A stretch of 64,000 nt of DNA from Nocardia cyriacigeorgica (GTDB lineage: Bacteria; Actinomycetota; Actinomycetes; Mycobacteriales; Mycobacteriaceae), in assembly GCF_029868385.1 (NCBI RefSeq), contig NZ_JARWNX010000064.1:372001-436000 (forward strand), read 5' to 3'. A model generated the notes under the pieces. The model was not told the origin of the DNA. It was given only the letters and a program-made list of their open reading frames with translations, and searched no databases. Both the position numbers and the translations under genes were made by a program. Within the stretch, counting starts at the first letter, position 1; each line of letters begins with the position of its first letter. Positions 60,570 to 64,000 of the stretch are shown here, piece by piece.

Positions 60570-61606
60570 GCCTTCCGCTGCTCTTCCTGGGTGCGGACCG
60601 CATTCGCGCCCAACACCTTCACCAGCACGAACGCCACCGCGAAGATCATCAGGAAGGTGATCGTCGACAGTGCGGCGGCACTGTTGGGACCTTGTCGGAC
60701 CTGCTCGACCACCAGCATCGAGATGGTGCGGGTGGCGGGGTTGTCGGCGGTCATGATCGCGGGCAGGTCGTACATGCGCAGCGCATCCATGGTGCGGAAC
60801 AGCACCGCGACCAGCAGTGCGGGCTTGAGCAGCGGCAGCGTGATGTGCACGAAGCGCTGCCAGGCCGAGGCGCCGTCGACCCGCGCGGCCTCGTAGACGT
60901 CGTTCGGGATCACTTGCAGACCGGCCAGCAGCAGCAGCGCCATGAACGGCGTCGTCTTCCACACATCGGCCGCGATCACCGCGAACCGGGCGGGCCATTC
61001 GTCGGAGGTCCACAGGATGCCGGTACCGAGCACGCGGTTGACGACACCGTCGTACTGGAACATGAACTCCCACAGCCGCGCCGTCACCGCGGTGGGGATC
61101 GCCCACGGGATGAGCACGGCCGCACGCAGCAGCGCCCGGCCCTTGAAGGTCTTACCCATCACCACGGCCATGGCGAGGCCGAGGATCACCTCGAGTGACA
61201 CGGTGACCACGGTCAGGAACAGCGTGACGCCCACCGCGAGCCAGAACTGCGAACCCAGATTGCCGGTCGGGCAGTCGACGGTGCCGGTCGCGGTCTCGCA
61301 CTGCTGGAACAGCCAATGCGTGTAGTTGGACAGTCCGGCGCTGCCACCTTCGATGAACATCCCGGTTTCGGGATCGATACCGCCGGAATCCTGTTGGAAC
61401 GACATCCACAGCGCCCGGAACACCGGGTAGCCGATGACGACGGCGAGCGCGATCAGCACCGGCGCGACGAACATCCACGCCTTGCCCGACAGCCGCAGCT
61501 CATCGGCGATTACCGCGCCGAAGCCGCGCTTCTTACGCGGTGGTTCGCCCGCATCGTCCGTGCGCCGCCGTTGCACGGCCGTACCCGTTCCCGAAGGATC
61601 CGACAC
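60566..61606 (-). CDS. Sugar ABC transporter permease (SugA/MalF-like)
   Basis: 346 aa, first permease of the importer. A cytoplasmic N-terminus (about 40 aa) is followed by six or seven helices and an EAA loop (YEAARVDGASAWQRFVHITLPLLKP, cited by position). The GTG at 61606 has GAGAGG 6 nt upstream. A 47-nt gap follows the lipoprotein gene. Heterodimerises with the SugB-like protein. Confidence 0.88.
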   Translation of the reverse strand: MSDPSGTGTAVQRRRTDDAGEPPRKKRGFGAVIADELRLSGKAWMFVAPVLIALAVVIGYPVFRALWMSFQQDSGGIDPETGMFIEGGSAGLSNYTHWLFQQCETATGTVDCPTGNLGSQFWLAVGVTLFLTVVTVSLEVILGLAMAVVMGKTFKGRALLRAAVLIPWAIPTAVTARLWEFMFQYDGVVNRVLGTGILWTSDEWPARFAVIAADVWKTTPFMALLLLAGLQVIPNDVYEAARVDGASAWQRFVHITLPLLKPALLVAVLFRTMDALRMYDLPAIMTADNPATRTISMLVVEQVRQGPNSAAALSTITFLMIFAVAFVLVKVLGANAVRTQEEQRKA

Positions 61607-61653
61607 CGTTTACCTCTCCTGTTTCGGCTGGTCGGGTCCGTCCGAACGTCCCG

Positions 61654-62949
61654 CTAACCGGCCGCCTCGATGCCTTTTTGCATGCCGATGATCGCATCGT
61701 CCACGGTCTTCTCGCGCTTCAGGGCGGCGAAGGCATTGTCCCGGATGGCCTTCGACACCGCCGGGTAGAACGGGGTCACCGGCCGCGGCACCGCATTGGA
61801 GATCGAATCCTTGAGTGCGGGCAGGTACGGCATCTTGGCGATCAGGGCCGGATCGTCGTACATCGATTCGCGCACCGAGGGCAGCGCACCGGAGGCGACG
61901 ATGTGCTGGGCGTCCTCACTGATCAGGAAGCGGAGGAAGTCGAGCGCGGTGGCCTTGTTCTTGGAGAAGGCGCTGATCGCGGCGTTGTAGCCGCCGAGGG
62001 TGGAGGCGCCGATTCCGGTCTCACCCGGCAGCGGGGCGACGGCGAAGCGGTCCTTCACGGCCGAGGATTCCGATCCGGCGTCACCGTAGGTGGACGGCCA
62101 GGAGCGCAGGAACATCAGCTTGCCCTGGGTGAACGCGGCGCCGCTCTCGGTCTCGGTGAAGGTGATCGCCTCCTCCGGGATGTCACCGCGATCGTAGGCC
62201 TCGACCAGCTTGCCGAGACCCGCGCGCGCCTGCGGACTGTCCACGGTCGGGGTCTTGCCGTCGGCGCCGACGAAGGTGCCGCCGTAGGCGTTGATCACCT
62301 CGGCGGTGTTCACCGTCAGGCCCTCGTAGTTCTTGAGCTGACCGGCATAGCAGCCGATGTTGTTGTCCCGTGCGATATTGCACATGCCGAGCATCTCGTC
62401 CCAGGTCTTGGGCGGGTTCGGCACCAGGTCGGAGCGGTAGAACAGCAGACCGCCGTTGGTGTTGCGCGGTGCGGCGTAGAGCGTGTTGTTGTAGGTGGCG
62501 CTGGCGACGGTCGGCGGCAGCAGCGCCGAGGTGTCGATGGCGAAGGAATCCTTCAGCGGCTGGATCCAGCCCTTGGCCGCGAACTCCGCGGTCCACGGCA
62601 CGTCCATCGCGAAGACGTCGTAGTCGGCGGACTTGGAGCGCATGTGCTCGACCAGGTCGTCGTACTGCTGGGAGGCGTCGTTGGACTGTTCCTTGTAGGT
62701 CACCTGCTCATCCGGGTGGGCCGCGTTCCACCGGTCGATGAGCTGTTTGACGACACCCGTCTCGGTGGTGTCCTTGCCCTCGACGTAGGTGATGGGCCCG
62801 CGTCCGGTGAGGTTCTCACTGGTCGGGTTGCCGCCGTTGTCGCTCGTGCACGCGGTGGCGAAGGTCGCGGTCAGCAGTGCGGCCGAGGCCACGGCGAGCG
62901 CGGCGCGTGGCACCAGTGCGGCACGTAGGGACACCTTCTTCAAAGCCAT
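61654..62949 (-). CDS. Extracellular sugar-binding lipoprotein (LpqY-like)
   Basis: 431 aa. Lipoprotein signal peptide with FATAC lipobox, lipid-modified Cys at about residue 34. Solute-binding family 1 fold. YDVFAMDVPWTAEFAAKGWI, LYAAPRNTNGGLLFYRSDLV and the C-terminal GALPSVRESMYDDP resemble mycobacterial LpqY, which binds trehalose, and corynebacterial maltose-binding proteins. ATG 62949 with GGAG upstream. Delivers sugar to the two permeases encoded next. Exact sugar unproven. Confidence 0.85.
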   Translation of the reverse strand: MALKKVSLRAALVPRAALAVASAALLTATFATACTSDNGGNPTSENLTGRGPITYVEGKDTTETGVVKQLIDRWNAAHPDEQVTYKEQSNDASQQYDDLVEHMRSKSADYDVFAMDVPWTAEFAAKGWIQPLKDSFAIDTSALLPPTVASATYNNTLYAAPRNTNGGLLFYRSDLVPNPPKTWDEMLGMCNIARDNNIGCYAGQLKNYEGLTVNTAEVINAYGGTFVGADGKTPTVDSPQARAGLGKLVEAYDRGDIPEEAITFTETESGAAFTQGKLMFLRSWPSTYGDAGSESSAVKDRFAVAPLPGETGIGASTLGGYNAAISAFSKNKATALDFLRFLISEDAQHIVASGALPSVRESMYDDPALIAKMPYLPALKDSISNAVPRPVTPFYPAVSKAIRDNAFAALKREKTVDDAIIGMQKGIEAAG

Positions 62950-63069
62950 CGCGGAAACTCCAAGGTCGAGACGTGAGCGGCAGCACACCCGGCGGTGCAC
63001 CTGGCAACATACCTGTTGATCATCCGACGCGCCCGACCGTGTCGGTCGGTGTGCCTAGGCTGGACGGCG

Positions 63070-63918
63070 ATGACTGCCGCCAATCCCGCCCCCGATCGGA
63101 TGCTCACCCGCATCGGCGGGTTGCTGCGCAAGGCCGAATCGACCGATAACGAACACGAGGCCGAGGCGTTCCTCGCCGCGGCGCAGCGTCTGGCCACCCG
63201 CTCTTCGATCGATCTGGCGGTGGCGCGTGCCCATGTGGCCGGTCGCGAGCGCAGGCCGCCGCCGATCCAGCGGATCATCCCGATCGGCGAGCCGGGGCGT
63301 AAAGGTCTGCGGACCTATGTGCAGCTGTTCGTCGCGATCGCCGCCGCCAACGATGTGCGCTGCGATGTGGCGCGTACGTCCACCCAGGTCTACGCCTACG
63401 GTTTCGACTCCGATATCGATACCTGCGAGGCGCTGTACACGAGCCTGCTCGTGCAGATGGTGCGGGCCTCGGACCAGTACATCAAATCGGGTTCCTACCG
63501 GTCGGCGACGGTGGAGAAGATCGTCGTCGAGGTGCGCGGCGGGCGTCGGGTGCGCCGTCGCGTGCAGGCGCCGGTCGCCGCGGTGACGGCGCGGCTGAAC
63601 TTCCAGATGGCGTTCGCGGCGCGGATCGGCAAACGGCTGTCGGAGGTGAAATCGGAGGTGGAGACCCAGGCCCGTGCGGAGCCGGGCGCCGCCGCGACCG
63701 GAACCGCCCTCGCCCTGCGGAACAAGGAGGTCGAGCTGACCGACTTCTATACCCGCACCTCCGAGGCCCGCGGCACCTGGCGCGGACCGCAGGCATCGAC
63801 GGGCTACGCCCCCGCCGCGCGAACCGCAGGCGATCGAGCCGGGCGGGCTGCCCGCCTCGGCACCGCACCCGAACTCCCCGCACCGCGCACCCGTCTCACC
63901 ACACGCCGAGCCAACTGA
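63070..63918 (+). CDS. DUF2786 domain protein
   Basis: 282 aa. The N-terminal DUF2786 motif (RIGGLLRKAESTDNEHEAEAFLAAAQRLATR, positions about 14-44) is followed by a domain with YVQLFVAIAAANDVRCDV and LYTSLLVQMVRASDQY and a basic, Ala-rich tail. ATG 63070 is chosen. Such proteins occur in actinobacteria and phages; function unknown. Divergent from the lpqY-like gene. Confidence 0.8.
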   Translation: MTAANPAPDRMLTRIGGLLRKAESTDNEHEAEAFLAAAQRLATRSSIDLAVARAHVAGRERRPPPIQRIIPIGEPGRKGLRTYVQLFVAIAAANDVRCDVARTSTQVYAYGFDSDIDTCEALYTSLLVQMVRASDQYIKSGSYRSATVEKIVVEVRGGRRVRRRVQAPVAAVTARLNFQMAFAARIGKRLSEVKSEVETQARAEPGAAATGTALALRNKEVELTDFYTRTSEARGTWRGPQASTGYAPAARTAGDRAGRAARLGTAPELPAPRTRLTTRRAN

Positions 63919-64000
63919 CCATGGCCCCCGAACCCGCCTGCGCGAGGCGCACCAGCGTACGCGCTTCTCGACGGATGCCTCGCGCCTGGGCATCGGCGGT
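63896..64000 (-). CDS. Possible 3' end of a minus-strand gene, cut by window edge
   Basis: Open minus-strand frame of 34 codons ending in TGA at 63896-63898, running off the window edge. The end reads REARTLVRLAQAGSGAMVSW then LGVW. It overlaps the DUF2786 stop by 23 nt. Too short to identify; could be chance. Confidence 0.3.
   Translation of the reverse strand, partial: TADAQARGIRREARTLVRLAQAGSGAMVSWLGVW

Noticed and set aside
63055..63993. 312-aa minus-strand ORF opposite the DUF2786 gene
   Set aside because: Arg/Gly-rich antisense frame; the plus-strand protein has a recognisable DUF2786 motif.

Overview
The window is high-GC DNA from a mycolic-acid actinomycete, most likely Nocardia or a close relative. 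The evidence is the rpsF-ssb-rpsR-rplI-dnaB block with an intein-bearing DnaB like that of Mycobacterium tuberculosis, an AcpM-type meromycolate carrier protein, a wax-ester synthase/DGAT enzyme, a cutinase-like secreted esterase, inositol-1-phosphate synthase, and KstR-type operator sequences. No rRNA, tRNA, transposase or CRISPR array was seen.

Layout. 0-13.8 kb is mixed metabolism: a 5'-truncated acyl-CoA synthetase, a large pseudokinase/lysyl-PG-synthase-like membrane protein, an overlapping 2OG-Fe(II) oxygenase/SDR pair, an SGNH hydrolase, an AarF-like kinase divergent from a GntR regulator, a nitronate monooxygenase behind a KstR-type box, WS/DGAT, a methyltransferase and a GT87 glycosyltransferase. 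13.8-18.9 kb is the core replication/ribosomal block. A DnaA-box cluster lies in the rplI-dnaB gap. 19-25.5 kb holds a TetR regulator with a small membrane protein, a membrane-anchored BAAT-type acyl-CoA thioesterase, the cutinase-like esterase and a secreted lipase behind a second KstR-type box.

25.6-47 kb looks accessory and stress/defence related. It contains a PadR/membrane pair, a probable two-gene Kiwa antiphage system (kwaA-kwaB), and a Ter (tellurium/stress) locus. The Ter locus has TerD, a TerC-like DUF475 protein and a divergent operon: a helical protein, a C-C lyase, a fused PRTase-TRSP-StiP-PELOTA protein and a HAD phosphatase. This gene set is predicted to make a nucleoside-like metabolite. 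A second Ter-type locus follows, with three AIM24 proteins and two TerD-containing mosaic proteins. Between the two Ter loci are a DUF4254 protein, an HTH protein with an 18-bp perfect palindrome in front of it, and a solitary acpM. A large hairpin element lies at 43.86-43.95 kb.

47-57 kb is a second conserved block: GT87, PonA1-type PBP, DUF5318, two DUF1707 proteins, PadR and ino1. In M. tuberculosis its counterpart (Rv0046c-Rv0051) lies next to rpsF-dnaB. Here the two blocks face each other in inverted relative orientation with about 28 kb between them. 57-64 kb holds a second PonA-type PBP, a LpqY/SugAB-like sugar importer without its ATPase, a DUF2786 protein and the edge of a possible further gene.
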